From NCBI RefSeq assembly GCF_018143015.1, contig NC_054750.1, positions 6,679,501-6,743,500 of the forward strand: DNA of 64,000 bases, written 5' to 3'. The DNA is from Lytechinus variegatus. Its lineage: Eukaryota > Echinodermata > Echinoidea > Temnopleuroida > Toxopneustidae. Below are positions 1 through 11,800 of the stretch, one piece after another (position 1 is the stretch's first letter; each line of letters starts with the position of its first letter). The notes under the pieces were generated by a model. It worked only from the letters and a program-made list of their open reading frames with translations, had not been told where the DNA came from and did not search any database. The position numbers were made by a program, and so were the translations under genes.

Positions 1-3000
1 GTCTTTCTACGATGCAAACAGCATGCTGCAAAAAATCAAATCAAACAAAAATAATGCTGTATTTACATCAATTCTCAGTTACTCTTTTAACAAAAGGCCA
101 AAATTTCTAGCCAACCTTTCTCCTAGCAAATTAAATGGTGTGATTTCAGTAGGTTATTTTAGCTTATAACCTGTCTTGGTTGTAAACCCTCAAGACTTAA
201 TATAAGTTGTGTTGTGATGAGCACCTCTGCCCCCTTACAGACTATCATCAGATTAGGGCATAAAGAATAATTCAGAACAACCAATTTATTCTTAGGCTAA
301 AAAAGAGGCATGTATACATTTTCATGCTATGGCCTTGGTGCTGAAACCTGTATAATTTCTATAGAGTGAACCTTGACCTCTCTAATAGCATATAATGATC
401 ATGTTTTGAGAAAGGCGCTGGAATTTGAGGTGACTGGTCAGAGGGGAAGGGGGCGACCGAAGAAGACATGGAAGAAGCAAGTGATGATGGAGGAGAGTAG
501 GAGGGTTGGCTTGAGGGAAGAGGATGCAATGAATAGACTAAAATTGAGGGAGGGAATGAGGGTGATCTCTTTGAGTGCGAGGTACATCCAGCCATCCCTA
601 TAATGATTGACATTTAAAAGATCAACAGTTCAAAGCAGACCTGCCAACCTCTGAGAATGAAAAACTGTATTCTGTGATAAAAAAAATGTATTTTTCACCA
701 AAAAAGTGTATTTCATAATAAAATGCATGGCGCACTCGCTCATCCCGGTGCTCAAGCTGCATGTAAGCTAAAATGTGCACTGCTCTTGCAGATGAAGAAA
801 CAACATTGAAACATGTGTATATCACATCCTGGTTTTAACAAAATGATTGAAAAAAAAACAAAAGTTACCTGAAATTACATTGATTTGTGTTCGTTTTATG
901 AAATAGATATATAGAGATATTTTTCTCAATAAATTACGATTTTGTAAAAAAAAATCATATTTTTCAAAGAAAAAAGTACTGCGCATTTTGTTTGCAAAAA
1001 CGTACTAAATACGCCTAAAACGTACTGGTTGGCAGGTCTGTCAAAGCAATCCTAATCAGTATCAAGCTCACAGATCCCAAGCTAAACCAATTTGGAGACT
1101 CCGACTTCATTGCATAAATAATTATAACAGATAAAATAAACTTACGATTTGCTGTCTCAATGGCTTTCGCTTAGGTTTCCTTGGATAATTCATTACGCCG
1201 AGATTAGTATCAGGAGGCCCATCCAAACACAGTGTACATCCATCAGCAGCTAATCAACGATAAACATTCAAATGATTAAATTCACATCAAGAACATATTT
1301 AATAATAATAATAATAACATTAAGTTCTTACAGATGCAAAATACCATATAAATAATCTCTCTGAGTGTGGATGATTTGTTTTAATTTTGTATAGGGCCCA
1401 TACAAGTCCTTAAAAAGAAGCGCTTCTTCCTCTTAATAATACCAGTACACTTTTTTCCTATTTGACCCTGATTTTTTTCTTTCAACATTCATGCTAGATT
1501 CACATGGTCCTATAAAATCTCCTGTATTTTGTAAGAGCTCACACCAAAGATGAAGAATTTGGAGTGAAAAGACCACTGAAAATTAGCAAGACTTTCTTAG
1601 CTTGTCAGAAAGACTTGGATTGTGAAGTTTCCTACCATGCCATTCAGAATTTAACCTATCACCCATTATGATATTCAAACAAGGCAAGCTGTCAGAAGTC
1701 AATATTGCATCATATAAAAAGAGATCCGCTACAAAGGCACTATGCGTCTTTTTAAAGTGGCTTTTCCGTATTTTTCCATTTTTGTCTAGGATTAAATTTG
1801 ATAATTACTAATTAATGCTGCTTGCAGGAATCCTGCGCAAAAGACGCGACTGTTGACTTTCAACAAGATTATTTTTTATTTGATATCACTTTATTGAAAT
1901 CACAATAAAGGAAAGAAATTGACAAAGTCAATACAAAACATAATAAAGATTAAGATAGGCCCAGGTCATGACGCATAACTGTCGATGCAGGGCAGTAGTA
2001 TAAAACTTAATTTCGAGGTACAATTTCGAGGTAACAGGTACATAACATATACATAGAATATATCTTTCTACCAATACCAAAACAATATTATATTACACCT
2101 TTGAAAGAGCACCAAAATCTTTTGCACAAAAGAACTATCAATATAGACATGTAGATTTGCATGTTCACTAGTGGATTACTATGTTAATGTCATTATAATC
2201 TGCTATATGTTTACTGCATACAACTTTGTTGGAATGAAGTGATGCAAGACACTGAGCAAGCCAAAACTTGACTAACGTTGTCTGTCAAATTAACTATAAC
2301 GGATTTCCCCAGAATAATGTCTTTCGCCAGGATAGCTGAAAGGCAGTATGCTGGCATTAGGTGGTTAAGAATGCTCTGTTCGTGATGGTAATCTACTTCA
2401 CTAACTTTGCACGTCTTCAACACAAAAGCAGAGACTATTACGGCATACTTAAAGCGGTGTACTTGTGAGCATGTAAGGGGTCCTAAAGTTAAGCATCACT
2501 CATTGTGCATCAATGTTCAATTGCATTAAATGTGCACTCTCTGTACTGCAGTATGACAAATGATTCCTATTCACATTTTCTACAGAGGCTGCAATAAATC
2601 ACAAAATGCAGAGAAAAGCGGCAACTACTTGCAGTTTAGGATTTATGTTCACTTTAATATCATACTGTCCTTCAATAAAACAAACATATTTTAGAAATTG
2701 TGGTTAAGGAAATAGAAAAAATTTGCATGATACATCAATTCGAGAGTGTAGCCATAGGTCCCATTCCAGATTTGGTGGCAATCCCAAGAGGTGTTCATAA
2801 AACATTTCGTAGTTTTTGTTATTGTGAATCTTGTAATATTTTCTTTTTAGAAAATGATCTTCAAAATATTCACCATAAATTAAGAGTAAGACAATTTGCT
2901 TCTAATCGAATTGTCATAGTTTAATAATTTGTAAACAAAGTGCGTAGCCTTAGGTTCCCCCACTATAAATCAGAAGTCCCTATAGTAATGTAAGTATGTC

Positions 3001-6000
3001 CTTGGCCTTGTAACACTAAGGTTAGCAATTAATCGCTTAATGAAATGGCCTATCAAGATCATTGTTCATTGTGGAGCGTTGTGGGTTTGAATCCCTGCCA
3101 TGGCATAACTTCCTTCAGCAAGAAATCTATCCACATAGTGCTGCACTCAACCCAGGTGAGGTGAATGGGTACCCGGCAGTATTAATTCCTTGAATGTATG
3201 AACGCTGAAAGGCAGCTCAAGCTAAAGCCGGGGTGATAATAATAATAACATCACGCCTTGGAATAGAATATTTCTAGACAGATGGCACTATTTAAATTCC
3301 TATCATTATTGTTGCATGTGCATTTTGCTCATTAGACTGAATAGTAACCAATCAGAATTTTTCTTTCAAATTACAGATTAATCGCCAACCTTTGCATTAC
3401 GGGGCCCTTACCACATTCAATATCTTGGATCTCCTCTTTCTTCAGTGGTGGCTGACTTAAAATACTTTTGGTAAGTTTGGTAGCTGGGTCCCTGGTCAGA
3501 TGATCCATTTGTTTTATGGCCTTACAGTGGGATTGGACCGGACAGGTGTTACATTGGGGGGCCTGAGGGGTGCAGACCGTCGCCCCGAGCTCCATCATTG
3601 ATTGGTTGAAGTCCCCGGGTCGGTCTGGGTCGACGATGGCATTGGCAAGGTCCCTATGGATGGAAGAAAGTACAATTAGAAGCTATTAACTGTGATTATA
3701 AAACATATTGGAGAACACCAGGGGGTCGTTTCACAAAGAGCTGAGTGCGACTTATGGGGTGTTGCAAGAAACTTGCGATCAATTGCAAGTCTATTTTTGA
3801 TCCCTAAATCAATTATATGTATTGCAGTTAATTGCGAATTTGTGATTGATTGCTAATCTGCTCCTTGAAACAAGAAGTTTAATCTGATTTGCAACAACTA
3901 TTCTTGATCTATCAGTTGTAAAATTGCAACAGAATATTAGCAATTGATCGCAAATATTTTCTTGCAACACCCCCTTAGAATCCTGCTTAAAGGTAAAAGA
4001 CAGTAGTTGTAGCAAACAATTATTTCATGAGAAAGTCTTTTAAATCAATGTTAATTGTTCAAATATTATCATACATTTAGATCTGATTTAGAACTTATCT
4101 TTGTATGATCATGAAATCATAGCTCAAAATCAATCATTCTGATGATCGCTTACACAGAAAAGCATATGTGGGACAGTGTAATAACATTGCTTCAAAAAAT
4201 ACCCGTCATCTGAATTCCATGCTTACTTTGCTCGTTTCTCAGCAATCACGCATTTTCTCCCAGAGATATTCGGCACAAAAAATGGCACATATTTCTTAAT
4301 TATAAATACAAACACTTTGGTGGTAATTTCATTGGATTCTGTTCGAACTTATTTTGAGATAATACCATCACTGGTTTAAATGCTGACGCGCACAGTATTT
4401 TATATAATGTGTAATCTGATTAATAAATATAAGGTAGTGCACATCCTGTTCTGATGATCTGACCACTTCCACGATGTTTTATATATACTGCATGCGACTG
4501 AAATTTAAAGTCACACTCAAATCTTTGTGAAACAATCAGTAGGACCTTGGTCAGTTAGATAAATGTAAAAAGCTGTTCGTTATGACTTTGAAATGAAACA
4601 CTTTTTTCTAGGAAGATTGTTTTTTTAATCCATAAGCTTCTTCTTCCATGTTATAGTTCTATTTAAAGTATTGCATTTGAACTATGGAAATAAAAATAAA
4701 AAGGATAGATATTTGCTTTTCCATATATCACTCATTCTTAAATTCTTGCAGACCAGTGTCTGCACTGCTATATCATGAGGGATGCCAACTAGAGACAATC
4801 CCTTGATCTGTGTGCCTGAGACTTGGTGAGATATTCAAATAGTTTTCAATATTTTTTATTTTGGGGCAGGACCGAGAATGTTCATTATTTCATTATGCAT
4901 TTGCAGATCAACCCTGGACAATAAATTGACAAATTATCTTCTACCATGTGAGTATAATCTATCATATCAATGAATATTCATTGGAGGGATATAACAGAGA
5001 TAGATTTTCTTTACCACATTGCTGCCATGACATTCTTACTGGTAAAATCGGCACCTATCATCCTCAACCGGGCAAGAACTCTGATCACATTGCCATCCAC
5101 AACACCGGTAGCCTTAACGAAAATACAAAAGAAGAAAATATGAGCCTATCTCACATTGCAGTAAGTGAAGAAAAGCTGTGATAATGTGACTAGGAAAGCG
5201 GAAAGGTCATAACATTGTAAACCCTATCCCATCCCCTCCCAGTGCGTCAAAATAATGCAGATTAGGAGGCATGATAGCTCAGTTGGTAGAGTGATGGTTT
5301 CGTATTCCAGTGACCCAGGTTTTATTCCCACTCGGAGAACCTATATGATAGGAATGGGAAATACTCGTGGTAAATATAGGCAAATACTGCCTCAATAATT
5401 TTGTTAGGAAAATGGGACACAGTTGGAAATGCAGGAAAATACTACAAAATATACTTCTTGAATATTTTCAGGTATTGCCGGGTGTTTGTTTCTCAAGCAT
5501 ATTTTAACATTTCCCTGTACATCTTAAAGTACTTTCCAGCATTTACAATTCTTTTTCCTAGTATTACCCACCAGGGGAAGAAATTTCTAATATCTCAGGA
5601 AATTGCCAAGCCTGTCATTACCAGGTCCCTCAGAGAGGATTTTTGCATATGGTCCTGTAATTGCTTGCTTACAAACATTCATGCTTTTTTTTTTTAAATC
5701 AACACCATTATATTGCCTTATCATATTTTCAAACCTTTATATTTAACAAATTACAAAAGTTATTTGATGATGCGCAGGTGCAACAACTAAACAGTACCTC
5801 GTTGAAGGATATTGAGGCTATTGCTCCTGCTGTATAGCGGCCGACACCAGGCAGCTTCTTCTGAAGTTGTTCAGCGGTTCCTGGAATCTGACCATCAAGC
5901 TCATTCTGAACCTTGAGAGCGCCCTCTAAAAGACGCTGCCCTCTAGAGTAATAGCCAAGACCTGCCCAGACTTCTCGCACCTCCTATGAATAGAAATTAT

Positions 6001-8308
6001 AATTGATTTCACAGGGACAACATATCACCAAAAGTATCTTGAAAAAATTATAAATGCACATCATCTTTCAAATGATTGGGGTATTACATAAGACTGACAA
6101 AAAAATGTATTAAACAAGTAAAAAGCCTCTAAGACTCCAAAAGTCAATGTCATTCAATTGAAAATTCTACTGAATGTATTCTGACCGTAGTGTGTGACTC
6201 ATTTTCACTGACATAATCAGCTTCCATACAGCTTTCCAGCCCCTTAATAGGATTGTCAGTAATTGTCAATAATTCAAAAACTTTGAGTGAAATGGCTAGA
6301 GTGGCTCCTTAAAAAGCTCAAATTCAGTAGAACAAGATACAGACAATTTTGCCATTATTCTAAATATCATAAAGATTTTTATCACACATAATCATAATTG
6401 GAATCAATAGTAGTGAGTACAAATACATGTATCAATAATTTTCTACACTATATATGTGTGAAAAGAAACTAGACTCCAATTCTTCTTATCTGTTTGTAAT
6501 ATAATTCTCACCTCTATAGATGAATTTGAAAGCGATTCAAGAGTTGGCCATTTCTGGAAAGATAGTGAAAGATATTTCAGAAATTGTACAACATATTGAA
6601 TGAAATTAATTTACATAATCATTATACAGCTATATTATTTGATGGAGCAATGTCAGGTTTGTGATAAAAGAAACTAAAACAAAAACTTTGTTTAAAGAAA
6701 AAGTTGTAACACATTAAAAGAAAGTCTGTATCAATTCAAAATGCATTGAAACCGATTCTTAGTGATAGTTTTCATAGTTTGATTATTTAGATTTTATCCT
6801 CCGATTTTCACAACTTAACATCATCAAGAAAAATAATAAACTACACGTAATTCAATTGACCAATACAATTTAATTTAAAAAAAAACAATTTCAAACTTAT
6901 TCAGGACTCAATAATTCAATGTCTTTTGCAATTTATTTATATTAAAAAAAAGTTAAACAATTTTGCTATTTACTTTCATCCATTTGTTGTAATAATCTAT
7001 CACCGTGGCAACCTGTGTCTGTTGACACATTATCTCAGAAACCCAGATGGCATATGCTTTATGATTAGTGTCTTCTCCTTTTATCTGCATACAATGAAAA
7101 AGAATTGACAAAGAAAAAAATTGATATCACAATTCACAAGTCATATCAACTGAAATGATCATATCACTAAAACAAGGACTAACGGCAAAAAAGGACAATA
7201 TTGAAGAAAAAAAAATGATTTGATACTTGCAAGTTAGGGGGATACAGTCACAATAAGATGCTAATATATGCTTCAAAATGCATTCAATTTACCTATTAAG
7301 CCAATAGCAAAATAAGGTTTTGAGATATTTCACTTCACCAAGCAAATTTTTTAATCATTTCTCAAATTCTTTTAATCATAGTTTTTCTCCTAATAACAGC
7401 ATAGGTCATCAATAATTAATGTGGATAGTTCTCAATCATTCATTCATATTTGTAAATATATAAGTTTATTGATCAGTTTCATCAGTAACATTTAAAAAGT
7501 ACTTCAATTTTTAATGAGGATTATATTGGATTTCAAGAATTTCATGAAAATTAATCTTGTCATCGATTTTCACAAGTATACCTAAAAGCAGATTTGATGA
7601 AATTATTAGTAGCTTCCAACTGCTATCATTGACATTATTGAATATCAATAACATAATCGCATAACGGAAGTCTTCCTACTGTTCTTGTCTCCAACACAAA
7701 TCTAAGCCTACTTACGTTTCTCCATGGCAAATCCCTCTTGTTTGCATCATACCACTTCAACAACTTCTTACGCAAAGACTTGATTTCAGTCTCCGAAAAG
7801 CTGTGAATAGGACCTCGTACCTGTGACTCTGATGAGATATTGAATACAGTAATATGAAAAAGTATTTGCTGACATGCATGACATGAATTATCCTTAATTA
7901 CAGTTATTCATGTTGATAAGAAAGTGTATTTATAACTCTGATCGATTGTTATTTTTCCACTTTATTATTTGGAAAGGAAATGACATTCTCCCTCTTTCTG
8001 AGTTTCTCTCATGATTGTTTTTATCATTCACTCTTCCGATAAATGCAAGCTAGATATACTCATCATACTCATCGTAAGGCTGAAGTCAATTCAATAACAA
8101 TTAGACAGCAGCTCCCCAGACAAGCCAACACCAACAGAGATATGACAGATCATCAGATAGTCCAGCGTCCAATACTGAAATGCCAGCCTATTTAACTACA
8201 TGAGTATCAGTCAGCATCACGATTGATGTCAACAATGTAGCCTTTTTTGCACTTGCACTTGTTCTACTTACCGGAAATACTCTTGATTTTCGATGCCTTT
8301 TTCATCAT
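1..8308 (-). CDS. MUTYH: MUTYH, adenine DNA glycosylase (3' end off window)
   Basis: Base-excision repair glycosylase that removes adenine mispaired with 8-oxoguanine, in nucleus and mitochondria. Exons read on the minus strand: 8308-8272, 7828-7716, 7084-6974, 6553-6512, 5983-5798, 5112-5015, 3653-3412, 1249-1146, and 25-1, which runs off the left edge. All junctions are GT/AG and phases agree, giving about 319 residues so far. Visible marks: [11 protein letters not shown] with catalytic Glu67; helix-hairpin-helix [14 protein letters not shown] near 145-158; VVDGNV with catalytic Asp169; and the 4Fe-4S loop [17 protein letters not shown] (Cys223, 230, 233, 239, spacing 6-2-5). The last exons match the linker before the NUDIX-like domain ([27 protein letters not shown]). 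The N-terminus is short, [12 protein letters not shown], without the long leader of human MUTYH. Start chosen as the first ATG of the upstream exon, followed by a second ATG. Head to head with TOE1. Confidence 0.95.
373..603 (+). pseudogene. C-terminal remnant of a LINE ORF2
   Basis: A plus-strand fragment reading [13 protein letters not shown], then [20 protein letters not shown]. This style (Gly-Arg-Pro-x-x-x-Trp ... Gly-Leu ... Asp-Ala-x-x-Arg ... Trp/Arg) is typical of the extreme C-terminus of some non-LTR reverse transcriptases. No upstream reverse transcriptase is present, so it is a short dead end of a LINE. Exact clade unknown. It lies in the intron before the last visible MUTYH exon. 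Confidence 0.6.
636..1040. mobile_element. MITE with 14-bp perfect terminal inverted repeats
   Basis: Starts CAGACCTGCCAACC (636) and ends GGTTGGCAGGTCTG (1040). The inner parts are A/T rich with repeated TGTATTTTTC-like words on both arms. Lies in the last visible MUTYH intron. Confidence 0.75.
2700..2924 (+). pseudogene. Unrecognised coding-like ORF in a MUTYH intron
   Basis: Seventy-four codons on the plus strand, antisense to MUTYH. It reads like protein rather than repeat DNA: hydrophobic and charged residues alternate, with YCESC and a C-terminal [15 protein letters not shown]. It might be a remnant of a mobile-element protein or chance. I do not recognise the family. Confidence 0.25.
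3060..3252 (+). mobile_element. tRNA-headed SINE, type A (diverged copy)
   Basis: A pol III B-box-like GGGTTTGAATCCC near 3090, followed by the body also present at 18744 and 24699 (CTGCACTCAACCCAGGTGA, then AATGGGTACCCGG). It ends in AATAAT triplets. The A-box part is eroded. Confidence 0.7.
3752..3978. mobile_element. Palindromic MITE with GTTGCAAG ends
   Basis: Left end GGGGTGTTGCAAGAAA and right end TTTCTTGCAACACCCCC are inverted copies, with a second paired block GCGATCAATTGC / GCAATTGATCGC further in. About 225 bp, in MUTYH intron 6. Confidence 0.8.
3985..4372 (+). repeat. Dispersed repeat A, full-length-looking copy
   Basis: The same sequence occurs as two separated halves in NASP intron 7 (about 39672-39845 and 44020-44330). 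Shared words include ATTTCATGAGAAAG, ATGTGGGACAG and TTGGATTCTGT. No coding potential. Class unknown. Confidence 0.65.
5263..5696 (+). mobile_element. tRNA-headed SINE, type B, interrupted
   Basis: The head at 5263-5343 has an A-box-like TAGCTCAGTTGGTAGAG and a B-box-like GGTTTTATTCCC. The tail at about 5600-5696 has ATTACCAGGTCCCTCAGAGA and ACAAACATTCATGCTT. The 250 bp between them are foreign and contain inverted words (AATGCAGGAAAATAC / GTACTTTCCAGCATT), so a small palindromic element has inserted. In MUTYH intron 5. Confidence 0.7.
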
Positions 8309-8868
8309 GGAAATAAATCGGGCAATTATCACTGATGTGTGGTGCTTCTTCAGATCCAAATGGTAGGTGTACCTCTTCAAATCTGGAGCTGGTACTTAAA
8401 ACCGTGGAGCTATCTGATTCCATGCATACGTACTCACTGCACATCATCTGTCTTATTCAAAGCCTGACACTCGACTCGCCAAGGCAGGCCCCACGAGTTT
8501 GTTATGAAATGCATTCGATTCGGCGCGCGCTTTGTTGAAAGGGAAAATCCCGGAGGATTCCACTCAATCAAGAGGGGCTTAGTGTCAAAAGTATTGATAA
8601 TATATCTTATTTTAGAAAATTATAACCCTTCTTTTATTCAATTAGAATATTTTTCATGCATAAATCAATCTAATTTATGATATATCATGATCAAATTGAT
8701 TTTAATTTCCTTTTCTTCTTTTGCGTATTTTTGATCCATCTTTTAACATGAATACAGTCTACCCTATCCCTGCACCCGATTAAGTTGACCTAATAAAAAA
8801 GTCACCCAACGTTGAGAAATGTCGTCGAGGATTTTTCACTGTATCTGAAGCCAGCTTCCAGGAACAAA
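8309..8868. promoter_or_regulatory. Divergent MUTYH/TOE1 promoter region
   Basis: These 560 bp separate the MUTYH start codon (minus strand) from the TOE1 start codon (plus strand), so both promoters and 5'UTRs must lie here unless upstream noncoding exons exist. The part around 8460-8570 is richer in G+C and CpG than its surroundings, including a GGCGCGCGC-like patch. No TATA box was found at a convincing place. Calling it a shared promoter is inference from the geometry; human MUTYH and TOE1 have the same arrangement. Confidence 0.6.
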
Positions 8869-11800
8869 ATGTCATTAAATGTTCCAATCATCGATGTTCA
8901 TCGTGAGAATTTTTCAGATTTCTGGCCAGCAATAAATTTAGCGATCCAGACAGCTTCATTTATTGCTATTGATGCAGAGCTCAGTGGTCTAGGATGCAGG
9001 AGAAAACTAATGGCAAAGTATGAATCCTGATTATTTTGCTTGATCCCATGCATTGAGTTTAGTGATGTGATTTCGACCTCTTCATTTTTCTAAATGGTTC
9101 TATACAAAAATGAACAATGATCAAATCAAATTGATTTTATGATATTTGCTCATCACCGAGAGTGCTCAGGAGTTCATGTTTTAACATTCAACGTTTGTTA
9201 TATATCTAAGATTGTGATGGAATGGGAATGTAAAATTTTATAATTTTGTGCTGGTATTCTAATCACTCATTCAATGAACCAGGGGCCGATTGCACGAAAG
9301 GGTCTTTGCAAGCAAGGACCGTCTTTCGTGTCGCCCATCTTTTATGATGCGCCATGTGAAACGCATTTTAAATAAATCATCTGCAAACATATTTCATTCG
9401 TCCATTAAAATAAACAAAATATTTGTTTTTATAATGATGTGATATTTTATATCATGAAATTGTATAAAATTTGATTTAAAAGCAATATTGTGGAGGGGCC
9501 GAAACACTTACAGTCATACACACTCACTAGCTCACATACACTTCACACAGGGAAAAAGTCTTACCTTATTCACTTGTATGTTGAACCCTCTCGCTCGATC
9601 ACGACACGTCTGTGCTGTGCGGGGGTTTGAGTATGGAGTGCTCTGCTTGAGTGGCGTGAGTATGTAGCTAGAGTCCCGATATTTGTAGTGTATTGTGTAC
9701 TGCATTGGTGATGGGTGCAAATATTCCCGCCGGTCCGGTGATCGTGTGACGTTGTCTATTGTCTGCTTAATTACTCCTAATCCCCTAACACTATACTTCC
9801 CCCCACCCTAAAAAAATTGGGGGGCATATTTCCTATACAACTTAACATAACTTAATATACTTAACAGAAGGTATACTCAACTTAACCCTATATAAGGTAA
9901 CCCAAAACGTTCATATCAACGTTCATATTTTTTTTTTCTCTTTTTTTTTGTATATCTTTTTCTTTCTTTTTTTTTTCTTATTCTTTGATCTCTTTTTTTT
10001 TCTTTCTTTTCTCCTTGATTTTTTTTGGGGGTCTGTGACCTCTCTTTTTTTTCTTCTGTAATCTTTTTATTTTCTTTTGTGATCTTTTTCTTTTCTTTCT
10101 CTGTGATCTGTTTCGTGATCTTTTTCTTTTTTCTTTTTTTTTTTATTCTTTATTTGATCATGAACGTAAGCATAACACAAATATGTACATCATCAATATA
10201 TACATCATTACCAAATACATCATTACCAAATCATAAAAAATATTCTTACCTTGTCTCTGCCTTGATATAATTTAAATAAGCTCACTACGCTTATCTGTGT
10301 ACCTTAGTAAAAGAAACAAATATATAAATCAAAGAATATATACATATGTGCATAAAGGGTGTGATCAACCAACTAACTTATCGATTTTTATTAATATAGA
10401 AACAATAAGGGGTGCATGCAAATTAATTGGGTAATAAATTATACATATTATAGGCATTAATTTCATATTTATGGTATATATTGCATTGAAATACAGATCC
10501 TTTAAAATAAATGAATTTGCACAGTGGCAGGCAGAGACAGGTGCAAGGGAGTAGCATTGCCCCGTTGTTCGAGGCAATAGAGCTCCTTTGCTTTAATCTG
10601 TCATAACCAGGATTGATAGTAAATTCAAGATGGACACGTTCCGAGGAGGCGCTCCCATGACGTTTCATGGGATGCCTCCAGGAACGGGTCGCTGTCTTGT
10701 TTCACAAATTTCAAACCTGGTTATATGCAGATGTGATTGTCTTTCGACATGCCGTATCGGTAGTACTGAGAGCTACAGATCCCAGCATGCCCTACTGAAG
10801 GAGGATCATGACTAAGCCGGATGCAATGTCTTAGTGATTCAGGAATCATGACATCAGGCTCATCCTTCTCCATCAAGATGACTCCTTCTCTATAAAGGTA
10901 GAAGAGTTCCCTGTTCGTCCACAAAAACTTTCCCTCTGGCGGGAGGAACAACAGAGTCTCTTCAGCCGGCGCTTTCTTGTCTGTCAAAAGGCGGTTTCTC
11001 TGCCACCTCAGCCGGGTCAACTATTCGGATCTCAAATGAATTGGCTTGGTGAAGGATATTTCCATGCCAATTACAGGGAAAGATTCAACAGCCACATTTG
11101 AGACCCCTTGTGTTTGATTTTAATATGGAACATCCTTGTCTACTCAATCGACAAGTGTACCAATCTATTTCTTTTGAAGTAGAGACCTTCTCAACTCTTG
11201 TTTCCCTGGGGCCAGCCCCTCTATAAAGCGGCTCCAGGGATCAAGAAGGTGAAGAGTAGATCCGATTCATGAGTATCCACAATGGGACACATTCTGAAGG
11301 TTCTACGTCAGGTCCTACAAGTAAGACTTATAAGCCTACCCAATCATATAACCGTTTTAAGAATCTTCTCGTTGTATGATTGGTAGGTCTTCACCATTTA
11401 TAGTTAAGATAGCATTTGGGATGCTGATATTGGCATTGTGTTTTCGTAACAAGTCAACGCCAAACAACATCTCATCTGCTATCGGAGCTACATAAATCTT
11501 CTCGCTGAGTACTTGGGTACCCAGCTTGATATTGATAGGCCCTACCACCACGCCGTCCATTGTCATGTCTCGGCCAGCCCCCTTAAGGATTACACGCTTA
11601 AGGATGGGCGGCCGAGGCTGGAGGCGATTGAATAGGCTATCTGATATAATGGTGACAGCTGCCGCAGTGTCCAAAACAGATGTAATGGGCTCTTTGCCAA
11701 CTGTCAACTCAACACTCAATGTTGAAGTAGACACAATTCTACAAATGACTACTTCAACCTCTTGATCTTTAACCTCACCGGAAATGTCTGGTGGCCATGG

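Larger units (their letters stand above)
1250..3411. other. MUTYH intron 7: plain AT-rich DNA, one odd ORF, one SINE
   Basis: Apart from the SINE near 3060-3252 and the unrecognised open frame at 2700-2924 I see no feature. A short AAT triplet run sits near 1300. No further MUTYH exon was found or needed by phase. Confidence 0.6.

Noticed and set aside
5035-5040. Donor GTAAG at 5039 within the MUTYH VVDGNV exon
   Set aside because: Using it leaves the next exon out of phase; reading on to the donor at 5014 gives SKNVMAAMW in frame and joins exactly to DLANAIVDP.
5263-5343. tRNA gene
   Set aside because: A and B box words are present, but acceptor stem and anticodon arm do not fold; it is the head of a SINE. 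The same holds at 18744, 24699, 26029 and 37886.
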